A DNA stretch of 64,000 bases from Rhodococcus sp. OK519. GTDB taxonomy: Bacteria; Actinomycetota; Actinomycetes; Mycobacteriales; Mycobacteriaceae. Shown here piece by piece: positions 40,023 through 48,982 of the stretch. How positions within the stretch are numbered: position 1 is the first letter of the stretch; every line of letters begins with the position of its first letter. The position numbers and the translations under genes were made by a program. The notes under the pieces are model-generated. The model worked only from the letters and a program-made list of their open reading frames with translations. It did no database searches and was not told the origin of the DNA. Location: NCBI RefSeq assembly GCF_003051005.1, contig NZ_QAOW01000004.1, positions 372,001 through 436,000 of the forward strand. Reading direction: 5' to 3'.

Positions 40023-40658
40023 TCAGAACATGAACACGCCGCGCGTGGCCAGCCACGCGATCGGGTCGGTCTTGATCCAACCCGGGAGATCGACCTCGAA
40101 GTGCAGGTGCGGGCCCGTCGAGTTGCCGCGGCTACCGACGTCTGCGATGCGCTGGCCCGCCGACACCCGCTGACCGACCGACACCAGGTTGCGGTTGTTG
40201 TGGCCGTACGTCGTGACGGTGCCGTCGTTGTGCCGGATCCGGACCCACAGACCGAAGCCCGACGCCGGCCCCGAGTCGATCACGACGCCGTCGGCGACGG
40301 CGTAAATGGGGGCACCCATGTTGGCGGCGATGTCGATTCCCATGTGGCCACCGCCGAAGTAGGTGGTGATGGGGCCCGTAGCAGGCTTGACGACTCCCCC
40401 GAGACCCAGACTGCCGAGCGGCAGACCCGAGCTGGAACCGAAGTCGAGGCTCTGCAGCGCACCGGAAACGTTGTTCACCATCGAGGTGGCGTCCCGCAGG
40501 ATGTTCGTCAGGTCGGCCGAGCTCGGCAACGGTGGCAGCGCCGGCTGCGCCGAAGCCGTCGACGCCGAGCCTACGACGACTGCCGCCGTCAGCCCCGCAG
40601 CCGCAACGGCGCCCGCCACGATCCGCTGAAACCCCTTCTGCCACTTCCCACGCGTCAT
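40023..40658 (-). CDS. Secreted M23 (LytM-type) metallopeptidase
   Basis: 211-residue secreted cell-wall hydrolase or amidase activator. A signal peptide is predicted with cleavage after residue 37 (STASA-QPA). The peptidase domain has zinc ligands His105 and Asp109 (HMGIDIA) and His186 in HLHFEV, with His153 and His184 as catalytic histidines. All are present, so it is likely active. The ATG at 40658 is chosen because the signal peptide begins there; an upstream extension has no support. Confidence 0.93.
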   Translation of the reverse strand: MTRGKWQKGFQRIVAGAVAAAGLTAAVVVGSASTASAQPALPPLPSSADLTNILRDATSMVNNVSGALQSLDFGSSSGLPLGSLGLGGVVKPATGPITTYFGGGHMGIDIAANMGAPIYAVADGVVIDSGPASGFGLWVRIRHNDGTVTTYGHNNRNLVSVGQRVSAGQRIADVGSRGNSTGPHLHFEVDLPGWIKTDPIAWLATRGVFMF

Positions 40659-40910
40659 TCCCTCACCCTTCCGTCGAACGCTCTGATCAGATCTGTAGAA
40701 CCACATCGGATACGAACTCGTCACGAATCCACGATTACGAAGAAGTCCCACATCCCGGTCGCCGGCGCAACTCCAACGGCGATTTCGGTTCTCCCACCGG
40801 AGCATCGCATCGGCGCCGAAGAACGTTGCAGCAAGCCACACGTTTTCAGCGCGGCGACCGGACCTCACCCGGCGTCGTATCCTGAGGTGCGACGATAACG
40901 GGAGGCAACT

Positions 40911-41288
40911 GTGCGTGTTCGCGGATTCGGCGAGCTCGAGGCTGTCGTGATGGATCGACTCTGGAACCGCGGGACCGCCTCCACCGTCCGCCAACTCTTC
41001 GACGAGCTCGCGAAGGAACGCGAAATCGCGTACACCACGGTGATGTCCACGATGGACAACCTGCACCGCAAGGGCTGGCTGGAGCGTGAACGAGTGGGCA
41101 AGGCGTTCAGCTACTGGCCCACTCTCACCCGCGAGCAGCACACCGCCCGACTGATGCGCGACGCCTTCGACGACGGCGGTCGCTCCGATCTGGTCCTGAC
41201 GCACTTCCTCGAACAGATGTCGGAAGAAGAGGCACAGAGCCTGCGGATCGCGCTCCGACGCCTCGCCGCCCCAGGGGACGCCGGATGA
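40911..41288 (+). CDS. BlaI/MecI/CopY family repressor
   Basis: 125-residue winged-helix repressor. FGELEAVVMDRLWNRGTASTV and TTVMSTMDNLHRKGWL are the family DNA-binding segments. The C-terminal helices that dimerise and are cut by BlaR-type proteases are present. The GTG at 40911 has GGGAGG upstream. It overlaps the M56 peptidase gene by four bases, the normal pairing of sensor and repressor. A BlaI-like operator stands before the lipoprotein gene downstream. Confidence 0.93.
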   Translation: MRVRGFGELEAVVMDRLWNRGTASTVRQLFDELAKEREIAYTTVMSTMDNLHRKGWLERERVGKAFSYWPTLTREQHTARLMRDAFDDGGRSDLVLTHFLEQMSEEEAQSLRIALRRLAAPGDAG

Positions 41289-42232
41289 GCGCGGCGGCGT
41301 GCCTGCTCGCGTACGCCGTCGCAGTCGCGGTCATCGCCCCGCGAATCCTGCCGAGACTGACCCGAAGTGGCGTCGCGCCACGGCTGGGGGTGGTGGCCTG
41401 GCTGGTGGCGATCGCCTCGGCGGCGGCGTCGTCGATCGCGTTCGTGGGCGTCGTCGCCGCCGACACGTTCGCCGGTACGTCGGTCTTTGCGGCGTGCGAG
41501 CACCTCGTGCGGGCGATCGCCGGAGCGCACAGCATCGCGGCCACTCGGTTCGTCACCACGGCGGTCGGGGTCGCCGCAGGATCCGCGCTGTTACTCGCGG
41601 CAGTTCGGTTGACGCGCAACCTCGCCGCGCGACGACGTGTCACGTTCGGTCACGCACGCTCGGTACTGATCGTGGGCCGCCGCGTGGCCGGAGTCGACGC
41701 CGTCGTGCTCGACGCTCCCGAGCGGGCCGCCTACTGCGTCGCGGGACGGCCGGACGCGATCGTGGTGACCTCCGGTGCTCTCGATGCGCTCGACCATCGC
41801 CAACTCGACGCGGTGCTCGCCCATGAACGCGCGCATCTCGCCGGTCGACACCCCCAACTGCTCGCGATCGTGAGGGGACTCGCCGACGTCGCGCCGCGCC
41901 TTGCCCTCTTCACGGCCGGCGCGACCGACATCGCCCGACTGCTGGAGATGTGCGCGGACGATCGAGCGATGCGCGCCCACACACCGCACACCCTCCTGCG
42001 CGGACTCGTCACGCTCGCCGGTTCCCGGCCGATTCCCGATGGCGCCTGCGGCGCAGGCAACGTGGCCGTCCTGGCCCGCGCCGGCCGGCTGGCGTCGCCG
42101 CCGGGGCGCGGGGACCTGGTGCGCAACCGCGCTCTGCTGTCCGGCGCGATTGCCTTTCTGGGAGCACTCCCCCTCGGCGCGACCACCCTGGCCGTCACCG
42201 GCCGGATGCTGTGCCTCACCACGCTGCTCTGA
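41285..42232 (+). CDS. M56 family (BlaR1-like) membrane metallopeptidase
   Basis: 315 residues with about three N-terminal helices, a cytosolic domain with the zinc motif HERAH near residue 180, and a C-terminal helix. It lacks the extracellular penicillin-binding sensor domain of BlaR1, so what it senses is unknown. It probably cleaves the BlaI partner encoded just before it. Start overlaps the blaI stop as ATGA. Confidence 0.88.
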   Translation: MSAAACLLAYAVAVAVIAPRILPRLTRSGVAPRLGVVAWLVAIASAAASSIAFVGVVAADTFAGTSVFAACEHLVRAIAGAHSIAATRFVTTAVGVAAGSALLLAAVRLTRNLAARRRVTFGHARSVLIVGRRVAGVDAVVLDAPERAAYCVAGRPDAIVVTSGALDALDHRQLDAVLAHERAHLAGRHPQLLAIVRGLADVAPRLALFTAGATDIARLLEMCADDRAMRAHTPHTLLRGLVTLAGSRPIPDGACGAGNVAVLARAGRLASPPGRGDLVRNRALLSGAIAFLGALPLGATTLAVTGRMLCLTTLL

Positions 42233-42302
42233 ACCTGGGTGGCGGCGTGAAGGAGCCGGTCCGAGTCGGCCGGACAGCACCGGGAGCCCGCCGGGCGAGA
42301 CT

Positions 42303-42331
42303 TCTACTAACCTACTAAGTAGAACAGTAGA
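42303..42331. promoter_or_regulatory. BlaI/CopY-type operator
   Basis: The dyad CTACTAAGTAG (42312-42322) sits inside outer arms TCTACT (42303-42308) and AGTAGA (42326-42331). The TACT/AGTA halves match sites of BlaI family repressors. It is 66 bases before the lipoprotein start, which suggests that the BlaI protein upstream controls that gene. Confidence 0.68.
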
Positions 42332-42397
42332 CAAGTTTGGAGCCTCCGCGTACGTCGACAGGCCCGACCGCTACCCGCCCCGGACGGAGAACACCCG

Positions 42398-43240
42398 ATG
42401 GCCCGATTCCGCACTGCCGCATTACCTGTGATCGCCGTTGCCGCGTTCGCCGTCGGCGGCTGCACCAGCGGCACGCAGACCACGGCGGACGCCGAGACCA
42501 CCACCCCCGCCGTGGTCAATCCACGCCTGGTGACGATGCCGCTGAGCCCCGAACTGGATCACCTGCACGGCCTGCACGTCGACGCCGACGGAACGGTTCT
42601 CGCCGGAACACATTCCGGCCTTCTCGCGCTCGCGCCCTCCGGGAACACGACGCGTGTCGGCCTATCGGAGGACGACCTGATGGGGCTCAGCGGCGTCCCG
42701 GGCACGGACACGCTCTACTCGTCCGGCCACCCGGGGCCGTCGAGTGACGCCCCCAACCCGTTGGGGCTCGCGCGGAGCACCGACGGCGGTGTGACGTGGG
42801 AGTCGCGATCGTTGGTGGGTGAGGTGGACTTCCACGCCCTCGCGAGCGACGGCGCGATCCTGGTCGGTTTCGACACGTCGTCGGGCATCCGGGTCTCGGC
42901 CGACGACGGTGCCACCTGGACACCCGGCGCCGCCATCGGCGCGTCGGCGGTGGCCGTCAACGACATCGGCATCTGGGCGGCCACCCAGGGCGGGCTGCTG
43001 CTCAGCACCGACGGGGCCGCAACCTTCACCCCCGCCCCCGGCGCGCCGCCCGTCGGACTGGTGTCCGCGGGCCGCGACGGGGGGCTGTGGGGCATGGACG
43101 ACGACGGCAATGCGTGGCGTAGCCGCGACGGGCTGTCGTGGGAGGAGTTCACTCGGGTCGGCGAGGTGGAGGCTTTGACGGCGGTCGACTACGACACCGC
43201 CTACGCCGCCACCGCGCAGGAACTCCACACCTTGCGCTGA
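42398..43240 (+). CDS. Asp-box (BNR) repeat lipoprotein, F510_1955 glycosylhydrolase-like family
   Basis: 280 residues. The N-terminus has a signal peptide and lipobox with Cys22 (VGGC). The mature part forms a beta-propeller with Asp-box repeats such as STDGGVTWE, SADDGATWT, STDGAATFT and SRDGLSWEE. Family members are named after glycosyl hydrolases but no catalytic residues are apparent, so it may be a binding protein. The TACT operator upstream and the blaI-M56 pair before it suggest one regulatory unit. Confidence 0.82.
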   Translation: MARFRTAALPVIAVAAFAVGGCTSGTQTTADAETTTPAVVNPRLVTMPLSPELDHLHGLHVDADGTVLAGTHSGLLALAPSGNTTRVGLSEDDLMGLSGVPGTDTLYSSGHPGPSSDAPNPLGLARSTDGGVTWESRSLVGEVDFHALASDGAILVGFDTSSGIRVSADDGATWTPGAAIGASAVAVNDIGIWAATQGGLLLSTDGAATFTPAPGAPPVGLVSAGRDGGLWGMDDDGNAWRSRDGLSWEEFTRVGEVEALTAVDYDTAYAATAQELHTLR

Positions 43241-43252
43241 CGGATGTCAGCG

Positions 43253-43810
43253 CTACGGCGCCGGGATCTCGTCGATGATCGACTGGACCACGGCGCCGTA
43301 GCGCCGGACGAGGTCCTCCGGATCGATCTCGTCGACCGGCAGGATCCCGACGGTGCGGATACCGCTGGCGAGACCGAGCAGGACGGCGACGACCATCTGC
43401 GTCGGCAGTCTGTCGTCGGACGTGTCGCCGATCTTGCCGGAGATCCCCCGGATGTAGCGCTCGCGGGCGTCGGCCCGCACCGCGTGCCGATCGGGTGCCT
43501 CGTGGATGAGCAGCGGCATCATCACCCACGGTTCGGACTCGTCGGCATCGCGCCGCTCGACGATGTTGCGCACCAGGCGATAACCGGGGGCCTCGTCCTC
43601 GCAGACGTGCGGATCGTCGGCGGCCGACGGCAGTGTCGGTGCCGCAGCCTTGTACAGCTCAGCCTTGCTGCCCATCATCTTCATCACCATGGCGGGCGAA
43701 TATCCGGCGAGTTCGGCGACGTCCTTGATGGTCGTCGCGGTGTACCCGCGCTGAGCGAAGAGCCGACGGGCGGCGTCGATGATGTTGTCGCGCGTGGACT
43801 TTCCGCTCAC
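43253..43810 (-). CDS. TetR family regulator of the MFS transporter
   Basis: 185 residues. The HTH is STRDNIIDAARRLFAQRGYTATTIKDVAELAGY near the N-terminus, with VMKMMGSKAELYKAA as the helix after it. The GTG at 43810 has GGAGAGGG upstream. It follows the MFS gene by 14 bases, so both are in one operon. The two TetR-type sites upstream of the MFS gene are its probable operators. Confidence 0.87.
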   Translation of the reverse strand: MSGKSTRDNIIDAARRLFAQRGYTATTIKDVAELAGYSPAMVMKMMGSKAELYKAAAPTLPSAADDPHVCEDEAPGYRLVRNIVERRDADESEPWVMMPLLIHEAPDRHAVRADARERYIRGISGKIGDTSDDRLPTQMVVAVLLGLASGIRTVGILPVDEIDPEDLVRRYGAVVQSIIDEIPAP

Positions 43811-43824
43811 TACCCTCTCCCTGG

Positions 43825-45309
43825 TCACGACGCGGTCTCCACACGTGCCTCGGCCGCGGCCTCGATCACCGTCGACACACGCACCGTCCGAGGCATCCGC
43901 GGGATGAACCACGCGACTGCCGCGGCGAGCAGCGCCATGCAGCACGCGACCGCGAACACCGCCCGGAACGCGTCGAGAGTCGGCAGGTTCACTCCCGCGA
44001 CGTCCATCGTCATCGCGGTCAGGAGCGCTGTCACAACGGCACTGGACGTCGAGGTACCGATCGACCGGACCAGGGAGTTGAGGCCGTTCGACGCCGCCGT
44101 CTCGGTGATGGGCACCGCCTGCATGATCAAGATCGGCATGGCCGAGTAGGTGATCGCGGTTCCGATGTTTACCACCATTGCGCCCAGGATGATGAGCGCG
44201 ACCGACCCGTTGAACGTGAACCGGATGACGTACGCGGCCGCGAGGATGAGGGCACCCGTGATGAGCGTGGTGCGGGCTCCGAATCGCACGGTGATCTTCG
44301 CGGACAACGGCGAGAACGCCACCATCGACAGGCCCGCCGGCACCATGCACAGGCCCGCGGTCAGCACGCTGAGCCCGAAGCCGTAGCCGGTGCTCTCGGG
44401 CATCTGCAACTGCTGCGTGGTCGCGAGCATGTTCGCGAACATCGCGAATCCGACGATCATGGACGCGATGTTGGTGAGCAGCACCGGACGCCGAGCCGAG
44501 GTCCGCAGATTCACCATGGGGTCCTTGACGCGCAGCTGGTAGGGGATCCAGATGGCGAGCACCACCACCGCGAGCGCAAAACAGCCCAGCGTGCGGGCAC
44601 TGCTCCACCCCCAGGAACCACCCTTGGAGATTGCCAAGAGGAGAGCCGTGAGCGCCACCGACAGGATGATCGCGCCGAGGATGTCGAAACGTCCGGGCGT
44701 GCGAACCTTCGACTCGGGGACCACGATCGCCACGGCGGCGAACATGACAGCGCCCGCGGCCGCCGAAATCCAGAAGATCGCATGCCAGCCCAGGTGGGGA
44801 TAGATCACGCCGGCAAGCGGTAGTCCGAGGGCGCTGCCCATACCGAGCGTCGCACTCATGAGCGCGGTCGCGGCAGGCACCTTCTCACGCGGCAACTCGT
44901 CACGCAGGATCCCGATGCCGACCGCGATGAGCGACGACGCAAACCCCTGCATGCCGCGCCCGATGAGCACTGTCAGGAAGGTGCCACCGACCGCGGCGAG
45001 CAGCGAACCGCTCACCATCACTGCCATGGCCACGAGCATCATCTGCTTCTTGCCGACCATGTCCGCCAAACGCGAGACGATCGGTGTCGCGACCGCTGCA
45101 CTGAGCAGTGTGATCGTGACGAGCCAGAACGCATTGTCGGCGCTGACGTCCAGGATGTGGCGCAGATCCGGGAGCAGCGGCACCACGAGCGTCTGCTGCA
45201 GAGACACCAGGGTGCCGCACAGGCACAGCACCGCCGTGATGAGCGCGCTGGATCGACGCGGGCGGACCCTCTCCCGGGACACTGTGGGGGCGCTGGATCG
45301 TGCTGGCAA
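43825..45309 (-). CDS. MFS drug-export transporter (DHA2 / 14-helix type)
   Basis: About 494 residues with 14 predicted helices. Motif A-like LADMVGKKQMM and the antiporter-type segment LMSATLGMGSALGLPLAGVI are typical of DHA2 exporters driven by proton motive force. I chose TTG at 45309 because GGAGA lies upstream of it. The frame stays open to the ATG at 45417, but that start lies inside the operator dyads. The TetR downstream suggests inducible efflux of a toxic compound. Confidence 0.85.
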   Translation of the reverse strand: MPARSSAPTVSRERVRPRRSSALITAVLCLCGTLVSLQQTLVVPLLPDLRHILDVSADNAFWLVTITLLSAAVATPIVSRLADMVGKKQMMLVAMAVMVSGSLLAAVGGTFLTVLIGRGMQGFASSLIAVGIGILRDELPREKVPAATALMSATLGMGSALGLPLAGVIYPHLGWHAIFWISAAAGAVMFAAVAIVVPESKVRTPGRFDILGAIILSVALTALLLAISKGGSWGWSSARTLGCFALAVVVLAIWIPYQLRVKDPMVNLRTSARRPVLLTNIASMIVGFAMFANMLATTQQLQMPESTGYGFGLSVLTAGLCMVPAGLSMVAFSPLSAKITVRFGARTTLITGALILAAAYVIRFTFNGSVALIILGAMVVNIGTAITYSAMPILIMQAVPITETAASNGLNSLVRSIGTSTSSAVVTALLTAMTMDVAGVNLPTLDAFRAVFAVACCMALLAAAVAWFIPRMPRTVRVSTVIEAAAEARVETAS

Positions 45310-45376
45310 TGGATCATCTCCGAACGTGCGGTCGTGCCCGGAGACGGCGTAGAGCCGGTGCCCGGAACGATCAATG

Positions 45377-45414
45377 GTGAATGAGCGTTCACCAAGCAGT
45401 GAACACCCATTCAC
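45377..45414. promoter_or_regulatory. Pair of TetR operators upstream of the MFS-tetR operon
   Basis: Plus strand GTGAATGAGCGTTCAC (45377-45392) and GTGAACACCCATTCAC (45399-45414) share the GTGAA..TTCAC dyad and have centres 22 bp apart, two helix turns. They also form one larger dyad from 45374 to 45417 with ATGGTGAATG and CATTCACCAT as ends. The position fits repression of the MFS-TetR operon. Confidence 0.75.
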
Positions 45415-45464
45415 CATGTCGGAGCAAATCGCCGTCCCGCTACGAGGGATGTGTGATCAGCCCC

Positions 45465-47450
45465 TCAGCGGCGCGCGAACTCACCGGCCTCCTCCCAGCG
45501 GCGACGCTCCTCACCGAACGCAATTGCCTGCTTGGCCCGGAAGGCCTCGATCGATGTCGCGTTGTCCTCGAGGAACCTCTCGTGGTCGGCCAACGAGAAG
45601 TTGCCGTCGGCGATCTCGATCCCACCCGACCCCCGGCCGGCAGCGAGATCGGCTCGCAGATCCAGCAATTCGTCGGGGCCGACGGGGTACCACGAGATCC
45701 GGTCGAAGAAGCGCAACAGCCACGGCGTTCCGTCCTCGAACGGCCCCGCCGACTGCGGGTGCAGGTGGTTCCACACCTGTGTCGTGCGGCCGACGAACTG
45801 GTATCCGCCCGGCCCCTCCATGCCGTAGATGCACAGGTACGCGCCGCCGATGCCGACCGCGTTCTCCGGCGTCCAGGTGCGGGCCGGGTTGTACTTGGTG
45901 GTGACCAGGCGGTGCCGCGGGTCGAGCGGGGTCGCGACCGGCGCGCCCAGATACACGTCCCCCAATCCCAGGACCATGTAGTCGGCGGCGAACACCGTGT
46001 CGAACACGTCGTTCACCGACTCGAGGCCGTTCATGCGGCGGATGAACTCGATGTTCCACGGGCACCACGGCGCGTCGGCACGGACGCCGTGCATGTACCG
46101 CTCGATGGCCTCCCGGGTGGCCGGGTCGTCCCACGACAGCGGCATCCGCACCGTCCGGCTCGGCACCACCAGTTCGTTCGCGGCCGGGATCTGCTCCTCG
46201 GCCTCGGCCAACAGTCCGAGCAGCGTCGAGACCGGCAGGACGTCGGGGTCGACGCGAACCTGGAGCGATCGGATCCCGGGTGTCAGGTCGAGCAGACCTG
46301 TGGGCCGCTCGGCGTCGAGCCGCTGGTGCAGGGCATGAACGCGGGCCCGCAGCGCCAGATCCAGTGTCATGTCGCCGTATTCGACGAGCACGTTGTCGTC
46401 GCCGGAGCGGCGGTACGTGACCGCGGTGGCGCCGTCGCGGCGAGCGAGGACGCCGTCGTCACCGTCTCCGCCGGTCGAGAGCACCGCGGGCAGCGACGCC
46501 CGCCGGCCGAGACCGAGATTCCGCCGGGACGCGGTGCGCTCCGACCGGACCGGAACGAACCGCACCGTGTTCCCCGGGGCCAGTTGACCGAGCTTCCATC
46601 GGTCCGCGGCCACCACCGTGACCGGACACACGAAGCCGCCCAGGCTCGGACCGTCGGGTCCCAGGAGGATCGGGGTGTCGCCCGTGAAGTCCAGCGCGCC
46701 GATCGAGTAGGCGTTGTCGTGGATGTTCGACGGATGCAACCCGGCCTCGCCGCCGTCCGGTCGGGCCCAGTCCGGCTGAGGGCCGATCAACCGGACGCCG
46801 GTGCGATCGGAGTTGAAGTGGACCTCGTAGTCGGTGCGATACAGGGTGTCGATGTCGGCGCGGGTGAAGAACTCGGGAGCACCGTGAGGCCCCTCCGTGA
46901 CCGCGATCTCCCAGCGCCGGGACAGGGCGGGGACGGCGTCGGACGGCACCGCTGCCGGTTCACCTGTCGGCGCGTCACCGAGGGCCAGAACGTCGCCCTC
47001 ACGCAGCGCCCTGCCGTCGAGCCCGCCGAACCGGCCGAGCGTGAAGGTCGAAGCGCTGCCGAGGAATTCGGGGACGTCGACGCCGCCGGCGATCAGGACG
47101 TAGATCCGCAGGCCCGGACCGGAGACGGCTCCGACGTCGAGCTCTCCCCCGGCCGGAACGAGTACCGGGCGCCACTGCGGAACGACGATGCCGTCGACGG
47201 TCACCGTCGTCGGAGCGCCGGTGACGCACACGCGGGTGGGTTCGTCGAAACGCAGCGCCGGACCTGCCATGACCGCCTCGAATCCGGCTGCGCCCTCGGA
47301 GTTTCCGACGGCCACGTTGCCGAGGCGGAACGACAGGTCGTCCATCGGCCCCGACGGCGGGACGCCGATCTGCCAGTAGCCGGTCCGACCCGGGTAGTCC
47401 TGGACGGTGGTGCCCATGCCGGGGCGCAGCACCGTGCACTTGGCGGTCAT
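45465..47450 (-). CDS. Stand-alone carboxyltransferase (KipA-KipI / AHS2-AHS1) part of a urea or guanidine carboxylase
   Basis: 661 residues. The N-terminal half is a KipA/AHS2 domain ([20 protein letters not shown]) and the C-terminal half is a KipI/AHS1 domain (LEVR-like [32 protein letters not shown]). These match the carboxyltransferase of urea/guanidine carboxylase. Full enzymes have about 450 residues of biotin carboxylase before and a biotin carrier after; both are missing. The protein starts and stops at those borders. The ATG overlaps the previous stop by three bases. Related KipA/KipI are also 5-oxoprolinase subunits (PxpBC), but the two DUF1989 neighbours favour the guanidine branch. 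Confidence 0.82.
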   Translation of the reverse strand: MTAKCTVLRPGMGTTVQDYPGRTGYWQIGVPPSGPMDDLSFRLGNVAVGNSEGAAGFEAVMAGPALRFDEPTRVCVTGAPTTVTVDGIVVPQWRPVLVPAGGELDVGAVSGPGLRIYVLIAGGVDVPEFLGSASTFTLGRFGGLDGRALREGDVLALGDAPTGEPAAVPSDAVPALSRRWEIAVTEGPHGAPEFFTRADIDTLYRTDYEVHFNSDRTGVRLIGPQPDWARPDGGEAGLHPSNIHDNAYSIGALDFTGDTPILLGPDGPSLGGFVCPVTVVAADRWKLGQLAPGNTVRFVPVRSERTASRRNLGLGRRASLPAVLSTGGDGDDGVLARRDGATAVTYRRSGDDNVLVEYGDMTLDLALRARVHALHQRLDAERPTGLLDLTPGIRSLQVRVDPDVLPVSTLLGLLAEAEEQIPAANELVVPSRTVRMPLSWDDPATREAIERYMHGVRADAPWCPWNIEFIRRMNGLESVNDVFDTVFAADYMVLGLGDVYLGAPVATPLDPRHRLVTTKYNPARTWTPENAVGIGGAYLCIYGMEGPGGYQFVGRTTQVWNHLHPQSAGPFEDGTPWLLRFFDRISWYPVGPDELLDLRADLAAGRGSGGIEIADGNFSLADHERFLEDNATSIEAFRAKQAIAFGEERRRWEEAGEFARR

Positions 47451-48112
47451 GGCTGCACCTCCGACGGCCGGGTGACGATCATCCGGACGGCCGTGGGGTC
47501 GAAACCGTTGCACGGGTTGTTGATCTGCGGGCAGTTCGACACCAGGACCAGCGCGTCGACGGCGGCGCGCAACGCCAGACGCTTGCCCGGTGCGGACAGA
47601 CCGTCGACGATGCCGAGCGCGCCGTCCGGATCGACGGGGACGTTCATGAAGAAGTTGATGTTCGATACCAGGTCACGCTTCCCGAGCCCCCAGCGGGCGC
47701 CCTCGACCAGGAAGTTCTCGACGCACGCGTGCTGGTGCTTGGTGTGGTGTCCGTAGCGCAGCGTGTTCGATTCCTGCGAGCACGCGCCGCCGACGGTGTC
47801 GTGGTTGCCGACCTCGTCGGCGACGATGGCCATGAGCGGACTGCCGTCGTCGGAACGCAGCACGCTACCGGTGGTGAGAAACAGGTTGCCCTGTCCCACC
47901 ACGGTGGCGGCGGCCGAGTAGCGCTGGGAGTGGTCCCCTGCCGCGTAGATCAGTGTGTCGACCGCTTGGTTGCCGTGGAGGTCGACGATCGTCAGGACGT
48001 CGCCCGCGGCGACGACGGCCGACCACGGTCCGCGAGGGGCGACGACCTCGTCGAGGACGACCCGTCCGGGAACGAGGGCCAGGTCGGTGGCGGCGGGAAC
48101 GGTGGTGGTCAT
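47447..48112 (-). CDS. DUF1989 protein, urea carboxylase-associated protein 1 type (CgdA/CgdB family)
   Basis: 221 residues. [39 protein letters not shown] and [13 protein letters not shown] match the conserved core of the urea carboxylase-associated 1 family (TIGR03424). Two such subunits form carboxyguanidine deiminase (CgdAB), which works after guanidine carboxylation. Cysteines in GGACS, HQHAC and NPCNG are candidate catalytic or metal residues. The start overlaps the partner gene by four bases and the stop overlaps the carboxyltransferase start, so all are coupled. Confidence 0.87.
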   Translation of the reverse strand: MTTTVPAATDLALVPGRVVLDEVVAPRGPWSAVVAAGDVLTIVDLHGNQAVDTLIYAAGDHSQRYSAAATVVGQGNLFLTTGSVLRSDDGSPLMAIVADEVGNHDTVGGACSQESNTLRYGHHTKHQHACVENFLVEGARWGLGKRDLVSNINFFMNVPVDPDGALGIVDGLSAPGKRLALRAAVDALVLVSNCPQINNPCNGFDPTAVRMIVTRPSEVQP

Positions 48113-48981
48113 CGGGCGTCCTTTCCGAGGTGCTCGGCTGCCCACACGTCCTCGGTGTTGAGGACAGCGCGGTGGTATTCGGGGTCGTCGTTCGGGAGGG
48201 TGGCGAGGCCGTCCGGGGCGGCCCACGCGAGGATCTCGAGCGGTGTCGTCGAGAACTCCGGTGCCGGATCGAGGGGGTGTGCGGTGTTCGCGACGAGCAC
48301 GATCACCGGCACATGGACGAGCAGGTCGACGTGCGCTCCCGCGCCGGCGGTGCCGGTGCTGTCGAGAGCGCCGTCCGGCGCGACCCGCACGCCGTGGAAG
48401 AACGACAGCGACGGCGGCAGGTCCCGCGGGCGCAGGTCGTGCTTGGCCGCGGCGACGGTGAACAGTTCCCGTCCGGCGGGCGACGGCGAGTGCAGGGCGC
48501 CGGCGCCGTACTTCTCGACGTTGGCGGCCGCGCTGGTGGTCCCGCACAGCGCGTCGTGGTGGCCCGACGTGTCGGCGACGACGGTCGCGAGGACCCGCCC
48601 GGCGTCGGAGAGCAGCGGGTGCCCGGCCCCGACGTATGCCTGCCAGGGAACCTTCACGGTGTCGGCCACGTTCAGGCGCTCCCACGGTGCGTCGGCGCGG
48701 TAGAGCAGCACATGGGCGCAGGCGTTGCCGTCGAGATCCCGGAGACGGAGCCGAGTGCCCCGAGCGAGCACCTTCGACGTGTACCGCCCGCCGGGCACGG
48801 TCTCGGCCCAGGTCAGGTCGTGTGCGGCGACGCCGTCGGGCGGCGTGGGCCAGTCGGAAGCCGGCACCACCGGCATTGCGGCGGTATGCGTTCCGGCCTG
48901 CGCGCGGGCGTGAGTACGCGCCCCGGAGGTGGTGCCGGTGGCCGCGTCGGACGCGAGGGCGGAGGCGTTGCTGGTGGTCAC
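48109..48981 (-). CDS. DUF1989 protein, urea carboxylase-associated protein 2 type (CgdA/CgdB family)
   Basis: 290 residues. The family core covers about residues 45-265, with NVADTVKVPWQAYVGAGHPL and DTSGHHDALCGTTSAAAN. The first ~45 residues are a low-complexity Ala/Thr/Ser extension not usual in the family. It should pair with the neighbouring DUF1989 protein. The GTG at 48981 lies one base after the permease stop, giving permease, DUF1989, DUF1989, carboxyltransferase as one tight operon. Confidence 0.85.
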   Translation of the reverse strand: MTTSNASALASDAATGTTSGARTHARAQAGTHTAAMPVVPASDWPTPPDGVAAHDLTWAETVPGGRYTSKVLARGTRLRLRDLDGNACAHVLLYRADAPWERLNVADTVKVPWQAYVGAGHPLLSDAGRVLATVVADTSGHHDALCGTTSAAANVEKYGAGALHSPSPAGRELFTVAAAKHDLRPRDLPPSLSFFHGVRVAPDGALDSTGTAGAGAHVDLLVHVPVIVLVANTAHPLDPAPEFSTTPLEILAWAAPDGLATLPNDDPEYHRAVLNTEDVWAAEHLGKDAR

Positions 48982-48982
48982 T

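Noticed and set aside
40659-40910. c-di-AMP (ydaO) riboswitch before the M23 peptidase
   Set aside because: Such riboswitches often precede cell-wall hydrolase genes in actinobacteria, but I could not find the conserved core motifs. A covariance search would settle it.
43253-44608. A 451-residue minus-strand protein
   Set aside because: Only the C-terminal 185 residues are a TetR protein; the rest is an out-of-frame reading of the MFS gene.
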